Under the pieces are notes generated by a model. It was not told where the DNA came from, did no database searches, and saw only the letters and a list, made by a program, of their open reading frames with translations. Made by a program: the position numbers and the translations under genes. Below, piece by piece: positions 18,146-26,373 of a DNA stretch of 64,000 nucleotides (within the stretch, counting starts at the first letter, position 1; each line of letters opens with the position of its first letter). This stretch comes from CAYNWT01 sp964485095. Its GTDB lineage: Bacteria > Planctomycetota > Planctomycetia > Planctomycetales > Planctomycetaceae. The stretch covers positions 1 to 64,000 of the forward strand of contig CAZAIB010000007.1 in NCBI GenBank assembly GCA_964485095.1, given 5' to 3'.

Positions 18146-18538
18146 ATGCGTAAGACTGTTCAAATTCTCTTCACCATGTCGCTCGGCCTGATGGTCATCG
18201 GCCTGCTTGATACATCAGAAGCCCACGCGAGGAAGCAGTACCGTGACGCCATGAACAAGGTGTACCCGGACCTCGCCAAGAAGCACGGCACAGGCAAGGA
18301 AGGGAAGAAGAGCCTTTCCTGCAAGGTTTGTCACCCTGGCAAAACCAAGAAGAAACGCAACGACTACGGTGTTGCTCTGGGTAAGGCCATTGGCAAGAAG
18401 AATGAAAAAGACGAAGACAAGTTGAAGAAAGCCTTCGAGAAGATCGCCAAAGAGAAGAGTTCAAAGGATAAAGAGAAGACATTCGGCGAACTGATCAAAG
18501 CTGAGAAGCTGCCAGGCAGCGAAAAAGCAGCCAACTGA
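18146..18538 (+). CDS. Small secreted Lys-rich protein with one CxxCH motif
   Basis: 130 residues. A signal peptide (about 1-27, ending SEAHA) is followed by a strongly basic mature chain with one CKVCH at about residues 57-61, the covalent haem c attachment motif. The C-terminal half is almost entirely Lys/Glu/Asp helix, with no obvious distal Met or His ligand region beyond that. The start is supported by GGAGA about 6 bases upstream of ATG. A strong terminator follows at 18567. It may be a mono-haem cytochrome; the alternative is a zinc-binding or structural small protein with a chance CxxCH. Confidence 0.8.
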   Translation: MRKTVQILFTMSLGLMVIGLLDTSEAHARKQYRDAMNKVYPDLAKKHGTGKEGKKSLSCKVCHPGKTKKKRNDYGVALGKAIGKKNEKDEDKLKKAFEKIAKEKSSKDKEKTFGELIKAEKLPGSEKAAN

Positions 18539-18566
18539 TCGTTTGCGAAAGCGACTGAATTCAAAA

Positions 18567-18595
18567 GGCGAGACCACATGGTCTCGCCTTTTTTT
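18567..18595 (+). terminator. Rho-independent terminator after the CxxCH gene
   Basis: GGCGAGACCA / TGGTCTCGCC perfect stem with a CA apex, followed by seven T residues, 29 bases after the stop codon. Confidence 0.95.
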
Positions 18596-18649
18596 ACGCG
18601 CACCCCAAGAACTGACGCAGCACTAGACATCAATTGCCCCCAATCCGGT

Positions 18650-19330
18650 CTACTGGTTGTGTGTCCCTGCGGCCTCCATGATCGCAACGGCCTCGCTGTT
18701 GCCTTTGCGACGTGCCAGTTCGAGGGCTGTCTCGTTATTGGCATCTGGGATGTCCGGTCGGCCACCGGAGTTTATGGCAATGCCGATGACATGCGTTTGG
18801 TCCTCTGCGATCGCTCTGTGAAGAATCGTGTTCCCGCCAGCGTCCACTCGGTTAGGATCTGCGCCGAGGATAAGAATTTTGTTAAGAAAGACCTCAGCAC
18901 CATAGGAAGCAGCGTTGTGAGACAAGTACTCCTCTGTTTCGATTTCCGCCCCTGCAGCGACCAGGAGATCCATCACCTGTTCAAAGTCGCTACTGTTGCT
19001 TGCGTCTACATCGAGCGTTCGAGCCATCCAGCAGAGAACCGAATCTCCTTCGGAGCACACGCAGTTTGGGTCACCGCCAGTGGCCAGGATCTTTGTAACC
19101 GCGTCCACATCGCAATTCTTTGCTGCGACATGAATTGGATAGCACCAACCGTTTCCACTAGAGTCGTAGGGGCTTGCAACTTTTTGCGAAAGCTCGTCGA
19201 CCGGCAGCGTGCCAAGCTTGTCGATCGTGATGGACGACACTCCCGGTTTGGCTCCACGACTCGGCCACAGAGTCAGAGCCGCAACAGCCACCGCTCCGAT
19301 TACCACAAATGTCACTACGAACTTTCGCAT
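18650..19330 (-). CDS. Ankyrin-repeat protein, membrane-anchored or secreted
   Basis: 226 residues. A hydrophobic N-terminus (FVVTFVVIGAVAVAALTLW, residues about 4-22) should act as signal or anchor. The rest contains about four ankyrin repeats, seen in PIHVAAKNCDVDAVTKILA, GDPNCVCSEGDSVL, ADPNRVDAGGNTILHRAI and IPDANNETALELARRKGN. Ankyrin repeats bind partner proteins; none is evident nearby. The opposite-strand long frame is rejected as a shadow. It follows the DUF1549 gene on the same strand by 119 bases. Confidence 0.85.
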   Translation of the reverse strand: MRKFVVTFVVIGAVAVAALTLWPSRGAKPGVSSITIDKLGTLPVDELSQKVASPYDSSGNGWCYPIHVAAKNCDVDAVTKILATGGDPNCVCSEGDSVLCWMARTLDVDASNSSDFEQVMDLLVAAGAEIETEEYLSHNAASYGAEVFLNKILILGADPNRVDAGGNTILHRAIAEDQTHVIGIAINSGGRPDIPDANNETALELARRKGNSEAVAIMEAAGTHNQ

Positions 19331-19449
19331 CAGCTAGGCATCTTAAGAATACTTGCCGGGCTTCCTGCCCCTGGGAGACTCCTTCTCCTTAACCTATGGC
19401 GTACTCATCCGAAGACGAGTCCGGGTGCGTGCGGACCAGAAGCTCGCAA

Positions 19450-21921
19450 TCAGTGGTTGAACAGAAACTCGCGGCTGCTCATCACGGACCAGAAGATGTC
19501 TTCCAGGACGATGCGTCTTACTTTCTCAGGGGCTTCGTCGAATAGCTTGGTGAACTCGGTCTTTTCTTTTTCCGATGGGTAGCGGGCCAGTGCGGTCAGG
19601 AAGATTTCGTCCAGCATTTCGGCAGTTGGTTTCTTCGCTGCTAACATGGCTGTGAGGCGGTTCTTTTTGGCGGATAGTTTCTTGTTGACTGTGTCGCCGT
19701 TGGAAATGTGTAGAACCTGAATCATGCTCGGTTCGTCCGAACGTTCGCACTCGCAGGTGATGAGACGTTGGTTGCGACCGAACGTGCTGAGGAAGTACGA
19801 GGCGACGGCTGAATCGTATAGCTGGATTGCCTTGGTTCCGGACTTGTAGAACTCAGTCTTCTGCTTGTCGGCGCCCTGGAACGCGATTTGGTTGAAAGGT
19901 GTTGCCACGTCGGCGACTTTCGAAATCGCGTCCAGCAGAACCTCGGCCATCAATCGGCGTGGGTAGTAGCGTGAGTAGAAACGTTTCTCGTCTTTGTTGC
20001 CCTCGGTCGGTTTACTGGTTCGTCCATACGTTGCGGATGTCAGGATCTCGTACATCAGCGGTTTAAGATCGAAATGGTTTTCGACCACAAAGTCTGCGGC
20101 AGTGTTTAGCAGTTGATCGTTGCTGGCCGGGTTCGAGACTCGCATGTCATCGACTGATTCCACGAGGCCGACTCCAAAGAAGTTGGCCCAGACTCGGTTG
20201 GTAATCGATCGCGAGAAGTACGTGTTGTCGGGCGATGTAAGCCACTTTGCCAGGTGCTTGCGTCGATCGTCCTGAGAATCAAACGGAAGCGGTTCGCCAT
20301 CCAACGGAGCCGGTGGTTGTGGTTTGCCGGTTGCGGGTTGGATGAGTTCGCCGTCGGTCGAAACGTAAAGTGTTCGCAGTCCGTCACCGTTGCGTCCGTC
20401 GCCGCCCCAGCCCTTGGCTCGAACTCGAGCGAACAGGTTTGCGAAGCCGTAATATTGGTCGTTGGTCCATTTCTCCAACGGATGGTTGTGGCACTTCGCG
20501 CAGCCGATGGACAGGCCCATGAAGGCCTGGCTTGTGTTCTCTGCCATGTCTTCAGGCGACTGGTGCAGAGCGAAGAAATTGGTGGCGCCGTTTTCGTAAC
20601 TGCTGCCTGTTGATGTAATCAGCTCGCTGACCAACTTGTCCCACGGCGTGTTGGCCGCGACGTGGCCGCGGATCCACTTGTAGTACGCTTCCACGGCCTT
20701 GGGACGCAGCTTGGTTCCGTTGATCAACAGGATGTCGGACCAGCGGTACGTCCAGTAATCGACGAACTCAGGACGATCCAGCAATGCCTTGGCCAATGCC
20801 TCGCGTTTGGTTTCGGATTTGTCGTCCAGGAAGGCTCTGACTTCGTCGGCAGTTGGCAGTGCTCCGATGCTGTCCAGGTAGGCTCGGCGAATGAACTCCG
20901 AATCGCTGGAGGGGCCGGAAGGAACCAGATTCAGCCGCTTCATTTGCGCGAGGGTAAGTTTGTCAATGAAATTGCGGCTGGTTTGTGCCGCGTACATTTC
21001 GTCCGCTACCTGGTTCGCGTAGGGAACGGTGACTCGCCCAATCACAATGCGGCTGTCGAACCAAACGCTGATGGCTCCTTCGCCGTGGCCGATGACCTTT
21101 ACCAGCCCATCGTCATTAACCGTCGCGACAGCTTCGTTTGCCGAAGTGAACTTGGCCAGGCTCGTGACATCGACCACCCGGCCGTCTGAATACTTCGCCT
21201 GAACCAACAAAGGCTGTGTGTCACCAGGTTTTAGAGTGGACGCGTTTGGAAGTACGACCAGTTGTTTGAGAACCGTATCCGAAGCCGCCGGCGCGGTGGC
21301 TCCCTGGGCGATCCACTGGGCGATTGTGTTGTAGTTGCGAGAATCGACTTTGAACCTCAGCCCGCCTTTGTGCCGGATCGCACCGGATGGCTTGGCCAGT
21401 ATCAGACTGCGCCCGGGATCGGCGAGTTCGATACGGCGTCCGCGGGATTGTTTCGCGATGGAGTGATAGTCGGCTTTTGTGTCGTAGCCGCGGAGTGACA
21501 GTTTGAACCCGCCTTTGCCAGCCAGTGCTCCATGGCATGCGCCCGAGTTACATCCGGTTCGCGCGAGGATGGGTTGGACTTCGTTGCGGAAGTTGAATTT
21601 GTGCGGCTGGTCCATGCCGCGAACCCGCACTTCTATCGAGACGCTTACTCCGGCGGACCTGGCAGTCACGTTTGCGGTTCCGTCTGAGTGTGGAACCAGA
21701 ACGCCTTCGACAACGCTGACCACATCCGGGTTCGAAGAACGAAACTTCGCGTTCGGGATGTTCCTGATGTTGGCTCCATCGCTCATCTGCACCACCAGCA
21801 GTCGCTGGCGCGATTCAGGGCCGACCAATGTCGCGCGTTCCGGGAGAATGGCGATGTTTGGGCTGACCTGTGGTGCGGCTAGCATCGTGGTGCAAGCGAG
21901 TTGAATCAAAACCTGAAGCAT
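19450..21921 (-). CDS. DUF1549/DUF1553 protein with Ig-like (BIG2) N-terminus and cytochrome-type motif
   Basis: 823 residues. A signal peptide (about 1-16) precedes a BIG2-like domain (about 20-105) and a cytochrome-like segment with GCNSGACHG near residue 118, a CX4CH arrangement. A second BIG2-like stretch lies about 215-300. DUF1549 (about 330-530) includes the conserved GCAKCHNHPLEKWTNDQYYG. DUF1553 covers about 565-815 with NRVWANFFG and RLMAEVLLDAI. These proteins are hallmarks of planctomycetes and are usually paired with DUF1501 genes; they are thought to act outside the cytoplasm in breakdown of complex polymers, but activity is not proven. The DUF1501 gene lies upstream on the same strand, separated by one small gene. 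Confidence 0.92.
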   Translation of the reverse strand: MLQVLIQLACTTMLAAPQVSPNIAILPERATLVGPESRQRLLVVQMSDGANIRNIPNAKFRSSNPDVVSVVEGVLVPHSDGTANVTARSAGVSVSIEVRVRGMDQPHKFNFRNEVQPILARTGCNSGACHGALAGKGGFKLSLRGYDTKADYHSIAKQSRGRRIELADPGRSLILAKPSGAIRHKGGLRFKVDSRNYNTIAQWIAQGATAPAASDTVLKQLVVLPNASTLKPGDTQPLLVQAKYSDGRVVDVTSLAKFTSANEAVATVNDDGLVKVIGHGEGAISVWFDSRIVIGRVTVPYANQVADEMYAAQTSRNFIDKLTLAQMKRLNLVPSGPSSDSEFIRRAYLDSIGALPTADEVRAFLDDKSETKREALAKALLDRPEFVDYWTYRWSDILLINGTKLRPKAVEAYYKWIRGHVAANTPWDKLVSELITSTGSSYENGATNFFALHQSPEDMAENTSQAFMGLSIGCAKCHNHPLEKWTNDQYYGFANLFARVRAKGWGGDGRNGDGLRTLYVSTDGELIQPATGKPQPPAPLDGEPLPFDSQDDRRKHLAKWLTSPDNTYFSRSITNRVWANFFGVGLVESVDDMRVSNPASNDQLLNTAADFVVENHFDLKPLMYEILTSATYGRTSKPTEGNKDEKRFYSRYYPRRLMAEVLLDAISKVADVATPFNQIAFQGADKQKTEFYKSGTKAIQLYDSAVASYFLSTFGRNQRLITCECERSDEPSMIQVLHISNGDTVNKKLSAKKNRLTAMLAAKKPTAEMLDEIFLTALARYPSEKEKTEFTKLFDEAPEKVRRIVLEDIFWSVMSSREFLFNH

Positions 21922-21966
21922 GTTTATTCCAACGTCAATGAGACTCTGTCCTGCAGCTTAGCAACT

Positions 21967-22023
21967 GTAGTGGACGAGGCCACGAGTCCCGACTGTTCTG
22001 CCCAGAGGCTCGCCGTTCACTAC
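21967..22023. repeat. Dispersed intergenic repeat, copy 2, with inverted ends
   Basis: GTAGTGGACGAGG (left) and CCGTTCACTAC (right, inverted) bound a 57-base element lying between the small membrane gene and the DUF1549 gene. The left 24 bases match the copy at 8563-8586 at 22 of 24 positions. Confidence 0.65.
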
Positions 22024-22052
22024 AAGTTCGATTTCCCGGTAAGGCGGCGCCC

Positions 22053-22409
22053 TTAGTCGTGCTTGCCCTTGAGGTGCCGGGCGCCTCGGTAAATCATCAA
22101 GTACAGTCCGCTGCCAAACGCGCCGAGGATTAACCCGATAACGGCGCCCGTAATCGGTAGTGCGAACCAGGGCATGTCGGGGTCTGTCACGAATACGTTA
22201 CCGATGGCTCCCAGGCCGGCGCAGACAGCGATGGCGATCCCAATACACTTCGCCTGAAAAATATTGTCTTTGCCTCTGAGATTTGGGCCAGTGACTACGT
22301 CGGTCACAACGTTGTAAGCGGCCTTCCCTCCCGAAACCGAAACTTCTTTTGGAGCGGGTGCGGCGGTCGGTTCTTCTTCGGTAGGTGGCTTGTAAGGATC
22401 CTGGTCCAT
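22053..22409 (-). CDS. Small membrane protein, 118 aa
   Basis: The ATG at 22409 (MDQDPYKPPTEEEPT) is chosen over an upstream start because the longer frame would run back through the end of the DUF1501 gene. A Pro/Glu-rich hydrophilic N-terminus of about 45 residues is followed by two hydrophobic helices (about 55-75 and 82-108) and a basic tail ending KGKHD. The DPYKPP/NPY-type N-terminus followed by two helices is common in planctomycete small membrane proteins. It lies 31 bases after the DUF1501 gene, so it is probably in the same transcript. Function unknown. Confidence 0.72.
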   Translation of the reverse strand: MDQDPYKPPTEEEPTAAPAPKEVSVSGGKAAYNVVTDVVTGPNLRGKDNIFQAKCIGIAIAVCAGLGAIGNVFVTDPDMPWFALPITGAVIGLILGAFGSGLYLMIYRGARHLKGKHD

Positions 22410-22440
22410 AGTTGGCTCGCTTTTTGGTGCAGGCAGAGTG

Positions 22441-23817
22441 CTAAAACAACTCGTGAATCTCTTTGCGGCCGAAGTCCACCAACGGAAACGGTCGGCCGGA
22501 TGGGCCTGGCAGGTGTGACTCCAAATCCAGTCCCAGACTGTGAAACACTGTGGCAACCACATCGCCAGGCTGAGTCGGCCGTTCGGCAGGCACGCCGCCA
22601 ATGGGGTCACTTTTTCCGATCGCTCGACCGCCCTTCACACCGCCGCCGGCAAAGTAGCACGTATAACACTGCGGCCAGTGATCGCGCCCACCAGCCGGGT
22701 TCACTCGCGGCGTCCGACCGAACTCGGCGATGTTGCACACCATCGTCTTGTCCAGCATGCCGCGATCAGCAAGGTCGCTGATCAACGCGCTGTAGGCTTT
22801 GTCGTACATGGGAGCGACGATGTTTTTCATGCCCTCGATGGACGTGAACGGCTTGGAGCCATGAATGTCCCAGGTGATCTCATCGAACACCGTGAGAAAC
22901 GTGTTGACTGTGACGAACCGAACTCCCGCTTCGATCAAGCGTCGAGCCAGCAGGCAACACTGACCGAACCGGTTCATGCCGTATCGTTCGCGAACCTTCT
23001 TTGGTTCCTTCGACAGGTCAAACGCGTCACGGGCCTGGGTGCTGGTCATCAGCCGATACGCGGCCTGGAAATTACTATCAAATAGCCTGGCATTTTCAGT
23101 CGCTTCGAAGTTGCGAACGGTGTCGTCCACAATGTCACGCATCCGGCGCCGACGGTTCAGCCGAGCTTCACCGATCTCGGGAGGTGGCAGCAGGTCGGGC
23201 ACTTTGAAGTTGGGCTTCGACGGGTCGGCCATCAGCGCGAATGGGTCGTAGCCTTTGCCCAGAAATCCGCCGGCCTGGCCGTTGGGTAGGTTCCCTCCGC
23301 CGCGTCCCATTGTCTGGGGCAGAACGACGTGTGGCGGCAGGTCGGTTTTGCGTCCGCGTTTGTAAGCGAGAACAGAACCGGCGTGGGGTGTGTCGACGCC
23401 GCCACTGAAGACTCGACCAGTCTGCATCACCTGCCAGCCGGCATCGTGCACTGCAGCGCCGGTGTGGTAGCAGGATCGGACGAGTGAAAATTTGTCGGCG
23501 ATCTTTGCGTGTTCCGGGAAGATCTCTGAGATCTGAAAATCGTCGGCGGTCGTCGGGATCGGCTTGAACGGGCCACGGATCTCAGCGGGGGCGTCTGGCT
23601 TCATGTCCCAGGTATCCAGCTGGCTGGGAGCACCTAGGTTGAAAATCATGATGCAGGCGCGGTCGTTGTCGTCGTCTTTAACAAGTCCGTCTTCTTTGGC
23701 CTGCAGGTAGCCAGGCAGCGTCAGTCCGGCTGCTCCGAGGGCTCCAACTTGCAGAAAATCGCGTCGAGTCTGCCCGTTACAGGTGTGCGCTTTGCCATCT
23801 CCGCTAAACTTCAGCAT
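22441..23817 (-). CDS. DUF1501 family protein with Tat-like signal
   Basis: 458 residues from the ATG at 23817; the TTG 30 bases upstream is a weaker alternative. The N-terminus TRRDFLQVGALGAAGL is a twin-arginine signal, so export in folded form is likely. The rest follows the DUF1501 pattern: ACIMIFNLGAPSQLDTWD, FSLVRSCYHTGAAVHD, and late GRTPRVNPAGGRDHWP, resembling the alkaline-phosphatase superfamily fold with metal-binding Asp/His. These proteins accompany DUF1549/DUF1553 proteins, as here. Biochemical role is not established. Confidence 0.93.
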   Translation of the reverse strand: MLKFSGDGKAHTCNGQTRRDFLQVGALGAAGLTLPGYLQAKEDGLVKDDDNDRACIMIFNLGAPSQLDTWDMKPDAPAEIRGPFKPIPTTADDFQISEIFPEHAKIADKFSLVRSCYHTGAAVHDAGWQVMQTGRVFSGGVDTPHAGSVLAYKRGRKTDLPPHVVLPQTMGRGGGNLPNGQAGGFLGKGYDPFALMADPSKPNFKVPDLLPPPEIGEARLNRRRRMRDIVDDTVRNFEATENARLFDSNFQAAYRLMTSTQARDAFDLSKEPKKVRERYGMNRFGQCCLLARRLIEAGVRFVTVNTFLTVFDEITWDIHGSKPFTSIEGMKNIVAPMYDKAYSALISDLADRGMLDKTMVCNIAEFGRTPRVNPAGGRDHWPQCYTCYFAGGGVKGGRAIGKSDPIGGVPAERPTQPGDVVATVFHSLGLDLESHLPGPSGRPFPLVDFGRKEIHELF

Positions 23818-24027
23818 TACAGAGTCCCGTAGTGAAGTGAGGGCCAAGCGCGCGGGCTTTGCCGCTTGTGAGGCCCGTGGGGCGTAAACCCATTGTAAAT
23901 CGGTACCTACGACCGAACAAGAAGCTGGGGTGACTGCTTCAAAACCAACGGTTTGAGGTCAGGGACACCTTGATTCTGCCGGCGGAAGTCGTCATGCTTT
24001 CCCGCTTCGAATTGGAAACAACCGGCT

Positions 24028-24044
24028 CCCGTTCCGTAAACGGG
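24028..24044 (+). promoter_or_regulatory. 5'-leader hairpin of rplX
   Basis: CCCGTT/AACGGG, 6-bp stem with a 5-nt loop, 12 bases before the AGGGAG ribosome binding site (24057-24062). It could influence translation of the L24 gene. Confidence 0.45.
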
Positions 24045-24068
24045 TATGAAGAGATAAGGGAGACAGTC

Positions 24069-24407
24069 ATGCATCTGCGAAAAGGCGACACCGTTGAGGT
24101 GACCGCGGGTGACGATTCAGGGAAGCGCGGCAGCATTGTTACGATTGATCGTAAGAACCGCAAAGTGACCATCCAAGGCGTGAACAATGTCTACAAGCAT
24201 GTGCGCCGAGGGCACCCAAAGAGCCCACAAGGTGGTCGTTTGAAGGTCGAAATGCCTGTCGACATGTCAAACGTGATGCTTATCTGTCCTGAAACGAACA
24301 AGCCAACACGCGTTGGTGTGAAGATCAACGACGACGGCAGCAAGGACCTGATCGCCAAGACCAGCGGTGCTCGCATGCGTCAGATCAGCCCGGCGAAGAA
24401 GAAGTAG
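24069..24407 (+). CDS. rplX: Ribosomal protein L24 (uL24), stand-alone gene
   Basis: 112 residues from the ATG at 24069, which has AGGGAG 6 bases upstream and is the family's normal start (MHLRKGDTVEVTAG). The N-terminal KOW motif covers about residues 3-35 (KGDTVEVTAGDDSGKRGSIV), followed by the L24 core NNVYKHVRRGHPKSPQGG and the C-terminal domain ending in basic SPAKKK. It assembles early onto 23S rRNA near the exit tunnel. In most bacteria rplX lies between rplN and rplE in the spc operon; here it is alone, with its own leader hairpin and terminator and unrelated neighbours. Confidence 0.96.
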   Translation: MHLRKGDTVEVTAGDDSGKRGSIVTIDRKNRKVTIQGVNNVYKHVRRGHPKSPQGGRLKVEMPVDMSNVMLICPETNKPTRVGVKINDDGSKDLIAKTSGARMRQISPAKKK

Positions 24408-24423
24408 TTTTGAACCACGAAGG

Positions 24424-24453
24424 AACCCGGTAGTCAAAGCTGCCGGGTTTTTT
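24424..24453 (+). terminator. Rho-independent terminator after rplX
   Basis: AACCCGGTAG / CTGCCGGGTT stem with a 6-base loop, one G-T pair, followed by T residues to 24453. It lies 17 bases after the stop codon. Confidence 0.93.
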
Positions 24454-24548
24454 CATGCGCGGTGCGGACTAGCGACGTTCAATGATGCAAACGGAGCGTT
24501 GTTCGAGTGGGGTTCGTTTGAACTCCCTCGAGAGCCCAATCCGCAACG

Positions 24549-26369
24549 CTACTTCTTCGGTTCCAGCGGAGCCACGGACCAACCGCCGACCGGGTTCGTT
24601 GCATCTCTGGGAGGTTTTGCGGGCGGGATGTCTGTTTCACCGAGTTGTTTGAGAGCCCAGCGAGCGGCTTCGGGGATGAGCGTCATGGGTGGGTCGATCT
24701 TATAAGCGCGATGGACCTGGTCGATTTCTGATTTGGCTCCCATTCGGGCTATGGACATGAGGGCCATACGTCTGACCAGGCCCATTTCCGGGGGATCGGT
24801 ACTCCGGTCGTTGAGTCGGCCGATGAGCTGCCCGATGAGCGGAGATTCTGAGCCATCTCGGTTCATCATGCCCAGAGCCCAGACACCGGCGGCGCGGGCA
24901 TTGATGCCGGCGATCGAGCCTTTGTTTAACTGCTTCTCGCAAAGTGCCTGCATCGGTTTGTGTTCAAGGTAACCACCAGCCTGGAATAGGTGGGCTAATT
25001 GGTTGCCGATATCGCTGCCGACAGAGCGTTCTTTTGTACGCGGGTATCGCTGTTCGGCGATGCGGGTCACTTCTTCCATGATCAATGGGTCGGGAAACAG
25101 ATGCACTACCCACGCGGCAGTCACAAATACTTCGGGGCGATCGACGGTGAGCAGTGGAACGCTAAGCTTCGCAAACTTTGCCTCGTTCAGCGTGGCTGCG
25201 ATGTGCAGTGCTTGTTCTGTGCGTTGCCAGGTGTCGTTGCTTTCCACGGCAAGAGCCGCGTTGCTGACCACCACGTCACGGAGTTGGGGTTCGGCTTTTG
25301 CATACGCGACCAGCACCTCGCGGGCGTGGTTTCGGACGCCGATGTGAGTATCACCGGTGAGCGTGTTGAGGAAGCCGCAGTGTTTGGCATCCGGAAACTT
25401 CGACATAACCTGAATGGCGGCCATGCGGACTCCTGTGTCGGCATGCGCGTGGCCGCTTTCGACTTGGCTTCGCAGGAGTGCAGGTTGCAGTTGTTGCAGC
25501 TGGCCCCAGGCGACAGCCGCGATCGCGTTCTCGCTGTCTCCGCATAGTGCCAGTAGTTTTTCGGGTGAGCCCGCGTCTTTGCTACTGAGTAGCCGAGTGG
25601 CGAGTAGGCGTTCTCGCATCGTGCCTGATTCCCATTTCGCGGCCACTTCACGAGCCGCTGCGGGGGCGATCGAACACAACGTACGGGCGGCTTCCTGCCG
25701 GGCCTGGAATGATGCGTTCGCGTTGGTGACCAGCGATTGCACGGCATCGGTGGCGGCTGTGAACTTCAGCGCCTCGATTCCCTTTGCGGCTAGTGCCAAT
25801 GAGGTGCCGGAAGTATTGATGTCCGTCAATCGAGCTTGCCAGACTTCACCGGCAGGGGCGAACGACCACGCAGCGAGCGCGGGGTCGATGAGTTGGCGAA
25901 GGCGGTCGTTGCCGGTTTGACTGAGTTCCAACAGGGACTGTGCGGCACCGGTCGCTTTGCCTTCGATGAGCGCGGTAGCCGCCGCGCGGCGGACGTTTCG
26001 GTTCTCGCTGGTCAGGAGTTTTTGGAGCCCATCAATTGATCCGGAGATGTCGCCATGGTCGCCTCGCGCGATGCGGGCTAGTGAGTTGGCTGCGTCTGTC
26101 TGTAGTTCCGGGTCGGTTGACGTGCGGACCAGGTTATCGAAGTACTCAAGGTGTCCCGGTTCGAGAACGACATTCGTTTTTCCCGGTTCCTGAGTGATCT
26201 CCAGCATCATGCGCATTGGCAGTTCACGGAAACGGACGATCTTTGGGAGATCCAGTTCGCCCTTGAACTGCACGTCTTGCCCGTGCGCTGTTGCGAATGA
26301 TGTTGCCACGACAACAGCCGCCGTGAGGCAGTTGGTAAGTCGCATTCTGATTTGGCGGTAAGATGTCAT
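24549..26369 (-). CDS. HEAT-repeat protein, secreted, 606 aa
   Basis: The start could be the ATG at 26369 or the ATG at 26345 (MRLTNCLTAAVVVATSFATA), which gives a cleaner signal peptide. The mature region is a long array of short paired helices with HEAT-like spacing, for example TDAANSLARIARGDHGD, NVRRAAATALIEGKATG, GVRMAAIQVMSKFPDAK and ARAAGVWALGMMNRDG. Such arrays are scaffolds. It is the last gene of a four-gene operon with an ABC-2 exporter: the permease stop lies 4 bases upstream of its first start codon. This suggests it interacts with, or is exported by, that system. Confidence 0.86.
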   Translation of the reverse strand: MTSYRQIRMRLTNCLTAAVVVATSFATAHGQDVQFKGELDLPKIVRFRELPMRMMLEITQEPGKTNVVLEPGHLEYFDNLVRTSTDPELQTDAANSLARIARGDHGDISGSIDGLQKLLTSENRNVRRAAATALIEGKATGAAQSLLELSQTGNDRLRQLIDPALAAWSFAPAGEVWQARLTDINTSGTSLALAAKGIEALKFTAATDAVQSLVTNANASFQARQEAARTLCSIAPAAAREVAAKWESGTMRERLLATRLLSSKDAGSPEKLLALCGDSENAIAAVAWGQLQQLQPALLRSQVESGHAHADTGVRMAAIQVMSKFPDAKHCGFLNTLTGDTHIGVRNHAREVLVAYAKAEPQLRDVVVSNAALAVESNDTWQRTEQALHIAATLNEAKFAKLSVPLLTVDRPEVFVTAAWVVHLFPDPLIMEEVTRIAEQRYPRTKERSVGSDIGNQLAHLFQAGGYLEHKPMQALCEKQLNKGSIAGINARAAGVWALGMMNRDGSESPLIGQLIGRLNDRSTDPPEMGLVRRMALMSIARMGAKSEIDQVHRAYKIDPPMTLIPEAARWALKQLGETDIPPAKPPRDATNPVGGWSVAPLEPKK

Positions 26370-26373
26370 GTGA

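Noticed and set aside
18578..19582. Long plus-strand open frame opposite the ankyrin gene
   Set aside because: It is the shadow of the ankyrin-repeat gene on the other strand and shows no domain or start signal of its own.
20662..21189. Plus-strand open frame over the DUF1549 gene
   Set aside because: Shadow frame; the minus-strand protein carries all family motifs.
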